Origin: Strigamia acuminata
Lineage: Eukaryota > Arthropoda > Chilopoda > Geophilomorpha > Linotaeniidae
DNA: 64,000 nucleotides
Assembly: GCA_949358305.1 (NCBI GenBank)
Contig: OX442322.1
Coordinates: 3,472,001-3,536,000 of the forward strand
Reading direction: 5' to 3'
In this document: piece by piece, positions 1 through 11,918 of the stretch
Layout: each line of letters begins with the position of its first letter
Position numbering within the stretch: position 1 is the stretch's first letter
The notes under the pieces: generated by a model
The model's database searches: none
Seen by the model: only the letters and a program-made list of their open reading frames with translations
Told to the model about the DNA's origin: nothing
Translations under genes and position numbers: made by a program

Positions 1-4
1 GTAT

Positions 5-73
5 TATTCACTATTTCACGCGACTTATACCCGGTACTATCATGCGATAGGAGTTGTGGTCGTCACCGTCACA
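5..73 (+). repeat. Left terminal inverted repeat of Polinton
   Basis: This stretch is the reverse complement of 44743-44810 apart from a small difference about 13 bases in. The match covers about 68 bases and stops abruptly on the inner side. Because the right copy lies just outside Polinton genes, I read the pair as the element's terminal inverted repeats. Only four bases of left flank (gtat) are in the window. The right flank begins gaatat, so a six-base target duplication with one mismatch is possible but cannot be proven. Confidence 0.7.
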
Positions 74-351
74 CACTGTGCCCACATCTTGTTTTCTCCA
101 ACAAATGGATTGCAAATTGCTAAGTATTATAAATATTCCTTTTTATTGTTTTATACAATGTATTTGGTTAATTCTCACGGCATATAAGTGCTTTGGCACG
201 GCCGTTCGTAGTTTAATATCGTCTATCGTCACGTCGCAAGCGCGTACGTGAAGTGCGCCGCCATTAGCTACCCAAACGTCGTTTTTCAGTCATTTTCTCG
301 ATATTTTCGAGCAGTTTTGGTTTTTCCTCTGCTACCAAACCTACAGAATAA
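74..351. other. Non-coding: copia leader-like segment
   Basis: No gene is supported here. On the minus strand, 327-337 reads TGGTAGCAGAG, the copia primer-binding sequence used by the other elements in this window. It sits immediately downstream of the abruptly ending copia-1 reverse transcriptase. The segment therefore looks like a piece of copia leader joined to a truncated pol. The short plus-strand reading frames in this region have no recognisable content. Confidence 0.4.
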
Positions 352-1803
352 CAGCGATCCGATCAGAGATCGGTATGGGAAATCTTCCAAATTCTCGGTC
401 GATCCTCTGACGAGTGTTGTTCCGGGGGTCACGGGAACTTTCACGAGCTTGTTGGTCGAGGTCCCGAACTTTTTAACGATCTTCGCGATATAAGCACGTT
501 GGGAAATGAATGTGCGTCCCATGTCACGAATGAACTCGACGCCTAACAATTTCGTAATCGGGCCGAGGTTAACGATTTGGAATTTCGAACTGATAAGTTG
601 GATCAATTGGTCGAAAACGCTGTCGGATGCGTAGAATAAAATAATATCGTCCACGTAGACTAACATGATAGCGGAATTTCCGAAGACGTACACACAATTA
701 CACGCGGGCATTCTTCGGAATCCGAGGTCTCGAAGCGTCTCGTCTAACTTTTCGAACCATTGTCTTCCCGACTGGTGGAGGCCGTAAAGTGACTTGATGA
801 GAAGCCACACATTGTTGGGGTTGGAACATGTGGCACCTGCAGGTATCCGCATGTAGACTTTGTGCTTAAGCTCTCCATACAGGTACGCACATTTCACATC
901 TAAGTGTGCATCCTTCCAACCACGCAACACGACGAGAAGACAGAAGAATAAACGGATTAAGACGAAATTCACCACCGGACTAAAAACTTCATCGTAATCG
1001 ACTCTGAGAGTTTGACGAAAACCCTGGGCGACTAAACGAGCTCGATTTCTTGTAATCGTTCCTGCTGCATCGGTCTTCAACTTAAAAAGCCATTTGCAGC
1101 CCAAAATTGTGGTATCCGGTGGTTTGGGAACTTCGAGATAAACTTCTCTTTCGGTAAACGTGTCGAGCTCTTCTTTAATGGCTTCGCGCCATTTCGGAGC
1201 GTCGGAGAATTTCGGGATTTCAGCATAGGAAGCTGGTTCCGTTCTGCAAAGATGAGCCGCATGGCGAACACCCGGAACAGTAGGTAATGTATACTCGATG
1301 TTACTCCAAATAAATAAAGTGGGGTCATAATCGATGTTGTTGAGCATACAGTATTCATCAACATCTCTCTGAGATCTAAGTCGAATGCCGGGCATCGGAA
1401 AGTAGTAAACGTCCGTTTTAATCGATCCCGGAACTTGATCCTTCCGAAGGTGTTCCTCGCGTCTCCAATCACTGCACTCGGAATCTCCCCCAATGGGTCG
1501 CCAAATATATGCAGTATGGCGATCCGTAGCAGGCAAGACTTCTGTCCCGACTATGTGCTGAATTGGAGCAGGAGACATTGGAGTATCGTCAAATACCGAC
1601 ACTGTGTGAGATAAGTCTGCTCCACGGGTTTTCCGGCGATATGTGATGTATCTAGCTGGAGAACCCGGCGGTGACTGGCGAGGGGATTGCTCTGCAGACG
1701 TCCCAGTGAATTCAGATGTACCGGGATAAAGTGAAATCTCGTCAATTCGATCATCGTTAATTTGTTCGGCATCATCCTCCGTATCTGTTGGTCTAAAGAC
1801 CAT
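286..1803 (-). pseudogene. copia-1 pol fragment: reverse transcriptase
   Basis: A 505-codon open frame encodes the linker and reverse transcriptase of a Ty1/copia polyprotein, the enzyme that copies element RNA into DNA in virus-like particles. Recognisable blocks are ILGCKWLFKLK, RLVAQGF, DYDEVFSPVV, DVKCAYLYG, SLYGLHQSGRQW and the catalytic LVYVDDI. The homology runs to SLIGSLLF and then stops at about position 352, where leader-like sequence begins; the last 22 codons are non-homologous. Gag, protease, integrase and RNase H are all missing, and the open frame begins abruptly at the 5' side next to the copia-2 LTR. It is a truncated, dead fragment. It resembles the fragment at 36166-36452, so both probably derive from one family. 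Confidence 0.85.
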
Positions 1804-1853
1804 CTTTTGTCGATATAATATATTTAGATTATCATATATCTCGATGTTTAACT

Positions 1854-2314
1854 TGTTTTCACTATCATTTGGTTATTGATCACATTTATGTTCGATTAGT
1901 ATTATTACGTACGAGATTCCGTACATTGTATTGTTTTTCCCTCATGATTTGTCCTGTGAGACATGATTTATCCTATGTTATTGTCAATTCACGGCACTAG
2001 GTGCCACTACTTATTGCCTTTTTCCAATCCAACATGGCGCTGCACACGATTTGGTGCAGCTTAGCTGAATTTCATCTTTTAGGACTCTTATTTGTAATGT
2101 ATTGTGTTTATATTAAATTGTTATTATTATTTTAAGTATTCTCGTCCTTTTAGTGCACATTTCAGTGCATTTACACAGCGCATATAAGCGACATTAGGTC
2201 GCGCGCTTTGCCGAAACGATACGCGTCGTATCGTTAATGTCTGTGCGGGCCGCACAGCTCCATTTCACGCTTCCAATCGGTTACAACCGATATTTTGCGC
2301 ACTCCTCTGCTACA
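1854..2314 (+). repeat. 5' LTR of copia-2
   Basis: This is a 461-bp LTR with TG and CA ends, placed by comparison with the 463-bp LTR of copia-4 (29801-30263, minus). It has the same start (TGTTTTC), a shared AACATGGCGC/AAGATGGC block, a TATA-like CATATAAGCG near 2180 and the end CTCTGCTACA. A primer-binding site follows directly. No matching 3' LTR exists; the LTR at 6038 belongs to a diverged relative. The 5' boundary is an estimate. Confidence 0.65.
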
Positions 2315-2315
2315 T

Positions 2316-2326
2316 TGGTAGCAGAG
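2316..2326 (+). other. Primer-binding site of copia-2 (initiator tRNA-Met 3' end)
   Basis: TGGTAGCAGAG lies one base after the LTR end. It is complementary to the 3' end of animal initiator tRNA-Met (CTCTGCTACCA). The same 11 bases occur in copia-3 (25471-25481) and copia-4 (29789-29799) at the same place. Confidence 0.75.
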
Positions 2327-3364
2327 GATGGTTTTTAGCCTAATACCATCGTTATTTGTTTCATTTTCGACGCAGAATTCGCGAAATTCGCGATTTTGCG
2401 CGGAAACATTTATTTTCAGGCTACGACGATTCTCCGACCGATATTCGTCCATGGTACGTTTCGTGCACTGCCTGAAACGCAACGTCAACGTCTTGGATCG
2501 TTCGCTGAATATATTCAGCCATTTTCGAGTCTAATTTTGCACGAAATTTTGCGAGATTCGCAAATTTCAGTGCGAAAATTGTTATTTGCAGGTTTTTCGG
2601 ATTTTTCGACGTTGTGTAGCAGCCAGGGCTGCTTCTCCAGCGATTCCTCAATTAATTTCGTCCGAAACCACGCGGGATTCGCGGATTTCGAGGCGAATAT
2701 TATTTATTTTCAGATTTTTCGCTGTTTTCACCGTACGACACTGTTTAGCTCCGGCGACAGTTCCAACGAGAACCCAATACTCGAGTATTGGCCGCTTAGT
2801 TCCCCGGTGAACGGCGGTTATCACCGAACTTTTCAAGAGGAAGAAGAGCCTCGAATTTTCGATTTTTCGATTTTTCGAGAAGAATTCGGACATTCACGTC
2901 CGAATTGCGTTTTCTCCGGCTTTTCGAGAAAGCCGAGCCGCGCCTTCATTTGCGCGAGGATCGCAACCGCAATCGATTCATCTATTTCTCCTTTTTGAAA
3001 TACCATTGTTAACTTTAAGATAAATTTAAGGCTTTTGGGGGTTCCTTTAGAATCGTGTTTGCTCTTCGATCGAGTCCGATCACGCTTACACGTATTCTCC
3101 GGTTGTGCTTGTCGCGGTACAAGTGAGGTTTCCCGCGGCTCCAGGAAGCCGATCGGACCCTTTCAGACTGGCAACCGGAGGTTATTTGATTCCTTCAGAA
3201 GGAATTGCCCAATTTGTGGTTTTTCGCCTCGAACACCGAGGGAACCGTGCAGTGAAGTGCTCCGAATTGTGAAAAGTGCTCCAATCTCGTGCGACATTTC
3301 AGTGCCTCTCTCTGAGCCTGTGTGATTTTCGCGTTGTGTTACGCTCTTCGCGAACCGATCTACG
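2327..3364 (+). other. Untranslated leader of copia-2
   Basis: About 1 kb of GC-moderate sequence between primer-binding site and gag. It is homologous over long stretches to the copia-4 leader (28926-29788, minus). A 200-codon open frame at 2396-2998 has a matching open frame in copia-4, but no recognised domain, so I do not call it a gene. Confidence 0.6.
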
Positions 3365-6034
3365 ATGCAGAAAGCGGCCAACTCGAACAGTTTAATTCCG
3401 GTTCTCGGTGTCGACAATTATGAACAATGGCGATTGTCGATGCAATTTCTTTTGAAATCGGAAGGGCTCTGGAGGCACGTGACGGAGGACAAAGAAGCGG
3501 AACATATTGCCACGTTAACGCCCAAAGAATTGGATAGATTCATGGTGAAGAAGGACAAGGCATTAGGACACATCTACATCCACGTGAGCCCCGCCAAGCG
3601 TACTGTTTTGGAAACCTGTAACACGCCAAAGGAGGCGTGGGACAAGTTGGCGAAAACATACGCGCCCAGCTCTAGAGCCCGTCAAGCGGCGATGCTCTGG
3701 GAGTTCCTCAGCCTCCAACTCCAACCTGGCAAAGATATGCCGGATTTCATTGCCCGCGTGGACAATTACGTGCGGCAATTAAGTGACGTCAATAAAATCA
3801 TCAGTCCGATTCACCACGCGTACCAGTACCTGAAGTGTTTACCGCCCGAATATGCTCAGGCCACCTTCGCAATATACCATTGGCCAGATCCACAGTTTAC
3901 GCCGAAGGATGTTGCCGAACAATTGATTTCCGGGCACATGCGGCTTAAATCCATCGGATTAATTGGAACGAGCCAATCATCAGCTCACGCGTCTATGAAG
4001 GGACAATTCCGACCGCGAAATAAATCCGGACCTCGTGATATTTCGACGGTGCAATGTTACAATTGTGACCAATTTGGACATTACGCAAACAAATGTCCCC
4101 GTCCTCGCCGTCAACAACAGGGTCAACCAGCGGCTTCACTGCAGCAACGATCGTCACGCAGCAAGAGCCGCAGGCGCAATAAGAACGCCGCAGCAAAGGC
4201 AAACAACCAGCGTCCCCGAGAAAGCTCGCATCCACACCGAGAGGGGACATTTTTCGTCAATGCGCCGCAGGTCATTCAACGTCCAGTTGCCCACTTTATG
4301 CAATCCAATGAGTGGATACTGGATTGCGGCGCCACAGATCACGTATCTCACGTACGTGCGGGATTCACTGAATTTATGGATGTGATTCCCTTCGACATCG
4401 AGTTGGGACAGGGCAAGTCCCAAGTAACGGGCAAAGGAACAGTTCGTCTTCTCCTAGCAATCGACAAGACCCGATGCACCGTCAATTTGACGAATGTTCT
4501 CTACGCGCCGAATTTCGAGGCAAACTTGATTTCGGTTTCGAAGATAGACAAGGCACGACATCACATCCATGTCTTCAACAGTGAGATCCATGTTTACCAA
4601 TCGGACATTCGCAGCCCTCTCATCCGTGCAAAGGAGAGAGGTGGTCTTTACTATGTGGACGGTTTATGTTCGAATCCGACATTTGCGACAACTGTCTCTC
4701 CTACGACACAACCGACGATTCCCGCGTCGCCAGCGCAAATGTACGTGACAACCGAAGAAGATTTCCCGAACATTCCGAAGCATAGACAGGGAAAAGGGTC
4801 AAAACAGCGAGAAATTTCGGATTTCCGGATTGAGATGCCAGCTATTGAACCTGTAAAGCAAATTTCCGTACAACAAGCTCCTCAAACCAATCCGATTCCT
4901 CCTCCCATTCCCACACAAATCCACAATGACCTGACCATTCCTCCTTCCTATGCGAGTGCCTTGCAGTCGATCCCGACAACCGTTCCAGCCCCAATTCCTA
5001 CTGCGAGTCAGAACGCAAATTCCTTTCCTCCCCTCGGCAATCCGTCTCAACCGAAAAAGAAAATTATTGCCAATCCGGCTTCCGTCAAGGACGCCACCGG
5101 CATATGGCACAGCCGACTTGGCCACCTTCACACCAATGGAATGAAGTTGTTGGCCGCAAACGACCAAGTTTACGGAATGCAACCAGGGGAAGTCAGCAGG
5201 GAATTAGCTTGCAACGATTGTCGGATCGCCAAATCGACTAGAGCTTCTCACAAGCCCGATCCGAATCCCTCGACAACAAAGCCTTTGGACCTTCTCCACA
5301 TGGATATTTGGGGGCCCGCCCCTATCCCATCGTTTGGAGGAGCGCGTTTCGTCCTTACCGTTATCGACGACGCTACTCGCTATTGCTAAATTATACCGCT
5401 AGCGCAGAAATCACAAGATTTTGTTGCCCGGGTGGAGCGGATACAGGACGCGAAAGTCAAGGCTATCCGTACGGATCGGGGTGGCGAATTTTTATCAAAC
5501 GAATTTCTCCGCTACCTTCAAGAGAAAGGTATTCAGGGTCAGCGAACGAATCCATCATCGCCACAGATGAATGGCACGGCCGAGCGCATAAACCGGACAA
5601 TGGCCGACAACTTTCGTGCAGTCTTATTCGAAACTAAGTTGCCGGAAGCGCTCTGGGCCGAGCTCTCGGTTACGTTCGCATACATCAAGAACCGGTGCCC
5701 TCATTCTCGACTTAACAATCAGGTCCCGTACATCCTTTGGCGACAGAGAGCCCTTTCGTTACGACATCTACGAAAAGTCGGTTCCAAGTGCTGGGTGCAC
5801 TACACCGCACCAGGCCGTAAGAAGCTGGATCCGCGGGCCTGGGAGGGATATTTAGTCGGCTACGCTTCAGGGACCCTTGGATACAGAATTTGGAACCCAA
5901 TTGACAACAAAGTCTACGAATCTATTCACGTTAAGATCGATGAGCGGCAGTCGTATCGGAAATCCATCAAACTTTCGACGCAGTGTTGGTCAAAGGACCA
6001 CCTAGTTAATCGCTGTCGAATGTTTGTTTCATAA
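3365..6034 (+). pseudogene. copia-2 gag-protease-integrase polyprotein, broken
   Basis: One reading frame encodes Gag, a zinc knuckle (CYNCDQFGHYANKC, about residue 230), an aspartic protease (WILDCGATDH, about 315; DCGA instead of the usual DTGA or DSGA), the integrase HHCC finger (about 580-625) and the DDE core (HMDIWG, RTDRGGEF, TAERINRT). A TAA at 5387-5389 interrupts the integrase core just after DDATRY. Compared with copia-4, about six codons are also missing a little downstream. The frame continues open after the stop and ends at 6034, soon after the conserved DERQSYRKS. Reverse transcriptase and RNase H are absent, so the copy cannot be autonomous. The start ATG is the first in frame after the leader. 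Confidence 0.9.
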
Positions 6035-6037
6035 CAA

Positions 6038-6740
6038 TGTTTATATTTCCTTTTTAAGATGTCAAATGTGATATTTATCTATTGTTTACATTGTCCCGTA
6101 TAAGATTCCATACGTTATTTCCATCGCAAGATATGATTTGTTCTTTGCTTAATTATGTTTGTTAATTATTGGCACCAGAGTGCCAAACTGGTATCTTTTC
6201 ACTAATCCAAGATGGCGCAGCACACGGGCGTGTGCTGCTCAGACTGTATTTCCACTTTAAATGTAAAGTATTTTCATTTAATTAAAGCAATTTATATTTT
6301 TACACAATTGTCGTTGTATTAAGACACTTTTTGTGTCATTTAGAGCGCATATAAGCGACCATATATCATTGTTAGCATTTAAGGGGGATTTTGGAGTGGG
6401 TTTATTAGAATCCTTGGTGCCCTACGCTCGAGTCCAGGCAAGCACCATTGTATTCTGTAACAAGGCTGAGCCCTGCCTCACCTAGTGTTTCCGCGACCCC
6501 AGGTGGTCACAAAGGGCACTAGGGGGACACTTGTTACAGGTTGTCAGCCGATCTTAGAATTGGCTCCCAATTTGAAGGTTTCCGCCTCGAAAGTGATTGT
6601 GAAAGTGCTCCGAAACCGAGTGCGTCGTTTGTGCAGTGCCATTCAACAGTGCTTCACGTACCATTCCTTAAGTCAGTGTGTTCTTCGCGACGTGTCCAGT
6701 TTTCGACGTCATCATGAAGAAAGCGTCGGAATTATCGGGC
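6038..6740 (+). mobile_element. Fragment of another copia: partial LTR, leader and gag start
   Basis: From 6038 (TGTTTATA) the sequence follows the U3 part of the copia LTRs (GATTTGTTC, AAGATGGCGC, CATATAAGCGAC near 6351). It loses the LTR 3' end and primer-binding site and resumes in leader sequence at about 6366. The leader matches the copia-2 leader from about 3005 on. It ends with an ATG at 6714 and nine codons of a Gag start (MKKASELSG), then runs into copia-3 on the opposite strand at about 6740. It is an internally deleted, truncated copy. Confidence 0.6.
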
Positions 6741-9700
6741 GGAACGGTCCCCACTGCTCCCGGCAAACGAACACGATTGGAACCATCAACTCCGAATTGC
6801 TTGCAAAGCTTTTGAATATAGTTCTGTTGATGGATAACAATCTTGCCGTTCGACCTGTCAAATTGGATTCCTAAAAGTAGGGTGACCGGTCCAAGGTTTA
6901 CCAGTTCGAAATACTTAGCAATCCAAGAAAGTACGTCAGTTTCAATAGACTCATTTCGAGAAAATACGACGATATCGTCCACGTATACTATTAAAACCAC
7001 ATCCCGGTCCATTGTGTAGACACAATTGAAACCAGGAACCGGTCGCAACCCTATTTCCAAAAGCTTTTCATGTAGCTTTTCAAACCACATTCTTCCCGAC
7101 TGGTGAAGCCCATATAATGCTTTCATCAGTCGCCAACACTTTCCAGCGTTCTCAGCTGTTTGGAAACCCTTTGGGATGGACATTAGTTGGGGCTCGTCCA
7201 AATCTCCGTAGAGATAGGCCGCTTTGATGTCGATATGTACGTCCCGCCAACCCATGAGGATCACGAGCATACAAAAGAATACAAGGACTAACACAAAATT
7301 TACAACGGGGGAGAAAACCTCGTTGTAATCAATCCCAGGACGCTGTTTGAAGCCCTGGGCCACGAGCCTAGCTCGGTGACGTTTAATTGTCCCTGTATCG
7401 TCCCTTTTGAGCTTGTATATCCACTTGCTTCCTAACAGAGGTTGGTTGGCTTGACAATCGACTTCTTCATAAACTTTTCTCTCTTGAAAAATGTCAACCT
7501 CCTCTTGCATTGCGCTTTTCCAATCCTCTTTGTATTGACTCTGTATGGCCTCTTCATAGGTGTTTGGTTCTAATGCGCAAAACATTGCAAAGGGATTGGG
7601 AACTTCTTGGTCGAGGGACTTGCCCGTGAAGTCAAAAAGTTCCGGATCATACTCGTGTCCGGTGTTCTCACACCAGCGCAATGCTTCTACTCGGCTTCTG
7701 ATACGTGTTTTGTCGGGTGCGATGTAGTGAGCATATTTCACTGTCAAGCGCACGTATCCTTTCACTTGCCATAAATTCATGTCTAGTTTCAATAAAGGTA
7801 CCCCTCCCGCAGCAACTTGTTGTTGACCCCCTCTTACATTAGGAGAAGCCAACAGTGCTTCTTGAAACAACTCTTCGTCCTCATATTCATCTACATAATC
7901 AAATCTAGGCTCAAATTCAATCAGCTTTGGCTTAGGTTGGGGTCCCTTCAAAGGTTTTGGAGTATCTGGTAGTGGTGGCGCCACTATTGGTAAAACCAAA
8001 TTATCCGGTATCAGATTAAATATCTCATTATGTGGGCTTATAGGCCGTTTGGCTGGGATTTCCTCTTGAGGTACTGGGGGACCCGTGGTTAGAATCTCTT
8101 CATCGGAATCATCTCCCATTAGGTCAGGGACTAAATCCTCATTATTACTCATGTGTGGAATAGGAACCCCATTGGTACTCTTCTCATACCAAAACTGTTC
8201 CTCATTGATAGTCACGTGTTTTGACGAATGTACACTATTGCGAATGGGGTCCCAAACTCTATAACCCTGAGTTTCTGTACTGTAACCCACTAGGGCCCCA
8301 CACCAAGACCTCTCCTCTAGCTTGCTTTTTCTTTGTTGGCTAGGGATGTGCACGTAGCACTTTGACCCGATACAGCGCAGATGTCGAACAGATACCTTCT
8401 TATTATGTAATACATTATATGGTGATTTATTGCCCAATTTAGGATGCGGCAGAAGATTCTTAAGGTAGACAATCGTGACCACCATTTCCCCCCATAATCG
8501 TTTAGGGAAGTCACTTTCAAACATCATTGCACGTGCCCCCTCTAAAATTGTCCGGTTTGCACGCTCGGCAATGGAGTTCATCTCGGGGGTGTACGCATTA
8601 GTGCGCTCGCACTTTATCCCCTCCTGACCCGCGTAATCATCCCAGGCCCTGGAGACAAATTCACCCCCATTGTCGGTCCTAATTGTCTTAACCTTCCTCG
8701 AGGTTCGCCTCTCAATCTCACGTTGCCACGTCTTGAAAACATCCAGAACATCACTTTTCTTCTTAAGAATTCTAATCCACATATAGCGCGAAAAATCATC
8801 TATAATTATTAAATAAAAAGTGCCCCCTCCAAGGGATCTGGTTTGAGATGCGCCCCAAACGTCCATATGGACTAGTTCTAAGATGTCTTTTGTGGCAATA
8901 ACTCCAATAGGAGGAAAAGAGGCCCTAGTCTTCTTAGCGCGCATACATGCGTCGCATTGGTTCAATTTCCCATTTGTCAATTTAACACCAAAAATGTCTG
9001 TGGACTTCTGCATTTCTAAAATGCCCGCTGTATGAAAATGACCCATCCGGCCATGCCAGTAGGAGATATCTAATGCTTTCTTCTGCTGGAGTGCATTCCC
9101 CGTTGTATTTGCTTGCAAAAACCCCAAGTTGTTAGTGGAATTCGCGACCGTGTCGGTACCCGCTGCCCCTTTCGCTTGCGGCGGTGCTTTAAGCACCTCA
9201 CTATACGCTGGCTTCGCACTATCACTCGCTTGCTGCGTTACGCTCACACTCGCTGGAGAAATTAGTGCACTCTGGTTAACAACATTAGCATTTTCAACAA
9301 TATTAAGTGTGTTAGTCAATTGATCACCCACAGCAACTGCATTCGAGGGCGTCGAAACTGCAGTTGTGTTTACAGTAAGAGCCGGTATCTGACATGAACT
9401 TTTATACATTCTATCTGATTGCCGCCACGCTGTCAGTACTGGCTCGGTGATCTTCTCTTTAAACACGATCAATTTCCCATTTGCAACACGGGTGATGAAA
9501 CCAGCTTCGTATGTTCGCCCCAACGAGATTAAATTTTTACAAAAATTTGGCGCATAGAAAACAATGCGCAATACAAATGGGTGGCCATCAGCCTTAGTAG
9601 CTGATTCCAGTCTAATACTGCCTACACCCTCAATCTTGGAGGATCCTTCTCCAAGGCGAACAGTATAATTGGTAAGCGGTTTGAAATCGATAAACCCGTG

Positions 9701-10051
9701 TTTACAAAATGTAAAGTGGTCGGTCGCGGCGGTATCTATGTACCACGACATGTCTTTGTGGCCCGAAGAAACAAATGAGGCAACTGGCATCGAAGAGTGT
9801 CCGACAGTTTGATGAAGCGACGTGTAAAAGTTCACCAATTCTTCAGATGCACTGAGATTAGCCTTCTTGCCACGTGATCGACCGCGTCCACGACCACGGC
9901 CGCGCGACTGTGCGACATTCGAGCTCACTTTCTGCATCGGTGCAGAGCCTTGTTGCTTCGGGGGTGGGACAATCCCGTGAGAAATGGCCTCTCCCGCCAC
10001 AATTAAAACAAATAAGTCCTTTTCCTTGTTGTTGTGGCTGTCCACTAGCAA
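6668..10051 (-). pseudogene. copia-3 pol: protease, integrase, reverse transcriptase (3' truncated)
   Basis: A long uninterrupted frame of 1127 codons encodes the copia Pol polyprotein. In order: an arginine/glycine-rich segment, protease (YIDTAATDHF, with DTAA in place of DTGA), integrase finger (WHGRMGHFHTAG and CDAC), integrase core (HMDVWG, RTDNGGEF, SIAERANRT), a long linker, and reverse transcriptase (DYNEVFSPVV, DIKAAYLYG, ALYGLHQSGRMW, VYVDDIVV). Homology stops near 6745, after LLLGIQF and the following block; the remaining codons come from the neighbouring plus-strand copia. RNase H and the 3' LTR are lost. Pol is in the +1 frame relative to gag, and the two overlap by about 190 bases around the Gag zinc knuckle. 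The reading frame is otherwise clean, which suggests a fairly young copy. Confidence 0.9.
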
Positions 10052-10700
10052 AAGCTCCTGTCGACGGCACTGCAGAACTATCAGAAGATCCCACGTGGGT
10101 GCGGTTGTACTCCGCTAAAAGCCTTTCACGCACTTTTGCCGTCGTGAAATCGGCTTTGTCCCAGTGGTATATTTGTTGCTTGAGTCCTTCCCATTCTGGA
10201 CCCAAGAAATCCAAATATTGAAATGCAATAAATTTGTCTTCCAAAACAATTTCAACGTCTTTAAGTTCTGCCGCCTTTCTATCTACACGTGCCGTAAACA
10301 CGACCATTTCCTCATCGGGTGCCAATTTCATTTGTAGAAATTCTCTCCTAAGCCTTGCTTGTCTAGCCATGGTCGTGGGTTGGTAGGCTTCCTTCAATGC
10401 GTCCCATGCCTTTTTAGAAGTCGCATGAGCAACAGCAACAACCTTTTGCGCTTCTGCGCAAGCTAAACAAATCGAGGAACGTGCTTTATGTTCACGTGTC
10501 TTAAAGTCACGTATCTCGCGTGGTGTGGCCGCAGCCGTTAACGCTGGCTCATCGCCCACCACGTGATTCCACGTGCCTTGCTGCTCTAGAATTAGCTGCA
10601 TGTTGGTTGCCCACGATTCATAATTCGTCCCATCAAGTTTAGGTATATTAGGGGCGAATGGCTTTGAAAAGTCCTCAAATTTCCAATCGCCGGCTGCCAT
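9858..10700 (-). CDS. copia-3 gag
   Basis: This encodes a copia Gag, the shell protein of the virus-like particle. I place the start at the ATG at 10700 (MAAGDWKFEDF). The N-terminal two thirds match the copia Gag/UBN2-type domain (DGTNYESWATNMQ, KKAWDALKEAYQ, EFLQMKLAPDEEM). A zinc knuckle CFNCGGRGHFSRDC for RNA binding lies near residue 240. After the knuckle the frame runs about 30 more codons of arginine/serine-rich sequence that overlap pol in another frame, so the authentic Gag end is uncertain. Either a one-base change in the C-rich run just after the knuckle or a real +1 frameshift joins gag to pol. Confidence 0.85.
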   Translation of the reverse strand: MAAGDWKFEDFSKPFAPNIPKLDGTNYESWATNMQLILEQQGTWNHVVGDEPALTAAATPREIRDFKTREHKARSSICLACAEAQKVVAVAHATSKKAWDALKEAYQPTTMARQARLRREFLQMKLAPDEEMVVFTARVDRKAAELKDVEIVLEDKFIAFQYLDFLGPEWEGLKQQIYHWDKADFTTAKVRERLLAEYNRTHVGSSDSSAVPSTGAFASGQPQQQGKGLICFNCGGRGHFSRDCPTPEATRLCTDAESELECRTVARPWSWTRSITWQEG

Positions 10701-10883
10701 GATCAAATTTCAAAATAATACCGTAGCACAATTCACTTTGCACAAACACTTTCACAAAAATAATCTGAAGACACAGTAAATTCCCCCAAAAATTAGGCGA
10801 AATATCACAATCCACCCTAGGACAAATCTCACTAAGTGAGATGCAAAACTCTACACAGTATCCCCCGAGTTCCGACCGGACTC
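10701..10883 (-). other. copia-3 leader, gag-proximal part
   Basis: Non-coding sequence upstream of the copia-3 gag. It is interrupted at 10883 by gypsy-1 and resumes at 24407. The four bases ACTC at 10880-10883 are repeated at 24407-24410 as the target-site duplication. Confidence 0.7.
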
Positions 10884-11879
10884 TGTCGCGCTCAACTCGG
10901 TCTGTCGCTGATACGTGGTATGAGTCACTCTCTGATCTCGCAATACCGCTTTACTCAAGCGGTTACCCAAATAATGTAACACGGCAAGACAATGTAAAAG
11001 GTAAATATAATAAATGTATTTATTATACGGGAATATACAGTTAAAAGGGAATAAAATATGTAAGGGAATAAAAAGGTAAAAGGAAAGGGGTGTGAAGTTG
11101 GCGGGAAACTGGTCGAGGTCGTCCTTTGTCGCTGTGGATCCAAGATGGCGTCCGCGTGGCAACGTGGTGTCGTCTTGGGCCGGCGTGGCAATGAATGGCG
11201 TCCTCGTCTCACGTTTCTCGTTCGGTCCTTCGGGCTCACGCTGGTCGGGCGCGAGTGAATGCCTGAAAGGTCTTACTTCTGGTCTGTTGTCTAGGTTTAG
11301 GGTTTTTTGTAGGTGTCCGGCGATCACACAGCGGCGGACGCTTGGTGGTTCCCGGCGATACACACAGCGGCGGGAACGCTCGTCGTGGTTACTGCAATTT
11401 AGGCTTGTGCGACCGTTTGTCTGCACAACTCGCTAAATTGGAGTAGGTTTACTATTTCTAGCTGGCTTGCTAAAATAGTGTGGTAATCTTGTTTCGCAGG
11501 TTACTCTGCGGAGGTTAACACAAATCAATCGTACTCACGTTGAAAGTCCCTTGTCCTAGGTCACTCCTGAAGTCTTTGTACTTAGGCTTGATCGTTTTAG
11601 GACGTTTGGCTTTTACGTGTATCTTGGTTGATTTTTGTGTTGGTTCTGCCCGCTCAGTGCAAGGCGAATTCCTTTGCACAAAGCGGGGGGTGACAGGTGA
11701 CTAAAGCCACCCAATAGTGGAGAAGACGAATCTCCCCCACTCCCCCAGGGCAGACGCCCGTCCATTGACTGGATGTCAATGCTCTGAGGGAAGGGAGGCG
11801 CGCGTGCGACTCCCCTTCTTTACCCGTATGTAGGCCACGAGAGAAACTCTTCGTGCCCCACCCCAGTCGGGTCACCACA
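10884..11879 (-). repeat. 3' LTR of gypsy-1
   Basis: 996 bp, beginning TGTGGTGACC and ending GCGCGACA on the minus strand. I found no difference from 23411-24406 by eye. The open frames inside it occur identically in both LTRs and have no recognised content. Confidence 0.95.
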
Positions 11880-11896
11880 CGTCCCCCTCCCAGCTC
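11880..11896 (-). other. Polypurine tract of gypsy-1
   Basis: On the minus strand GAGCTGGGAGGGGGACG lies directly before the 3' LTR, where the plus-strand DNA primer is expected. The gypsy-2 LTR at 31561 is preceded by the similar GAGGGAGGGACG. Confidence 0.8.
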
Positions 11897-11918
11897 TGAC
11901 CGCCGGTGTTCGGAGCGA

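Noticed and set aside
2316-2326. tRNA gene fragment
   Set aside because: The 11-base match is to a tRNA 3' end only and is placed at an LTR end, so it is a primer-binding site.
11092-11436. Open frames inside the gypsy-1 LTRs (also at 23619-23963 and on the minus strand)
   Set aside because: Present identically in both LTRs because the LTRs look identical; no domain and no independent support.
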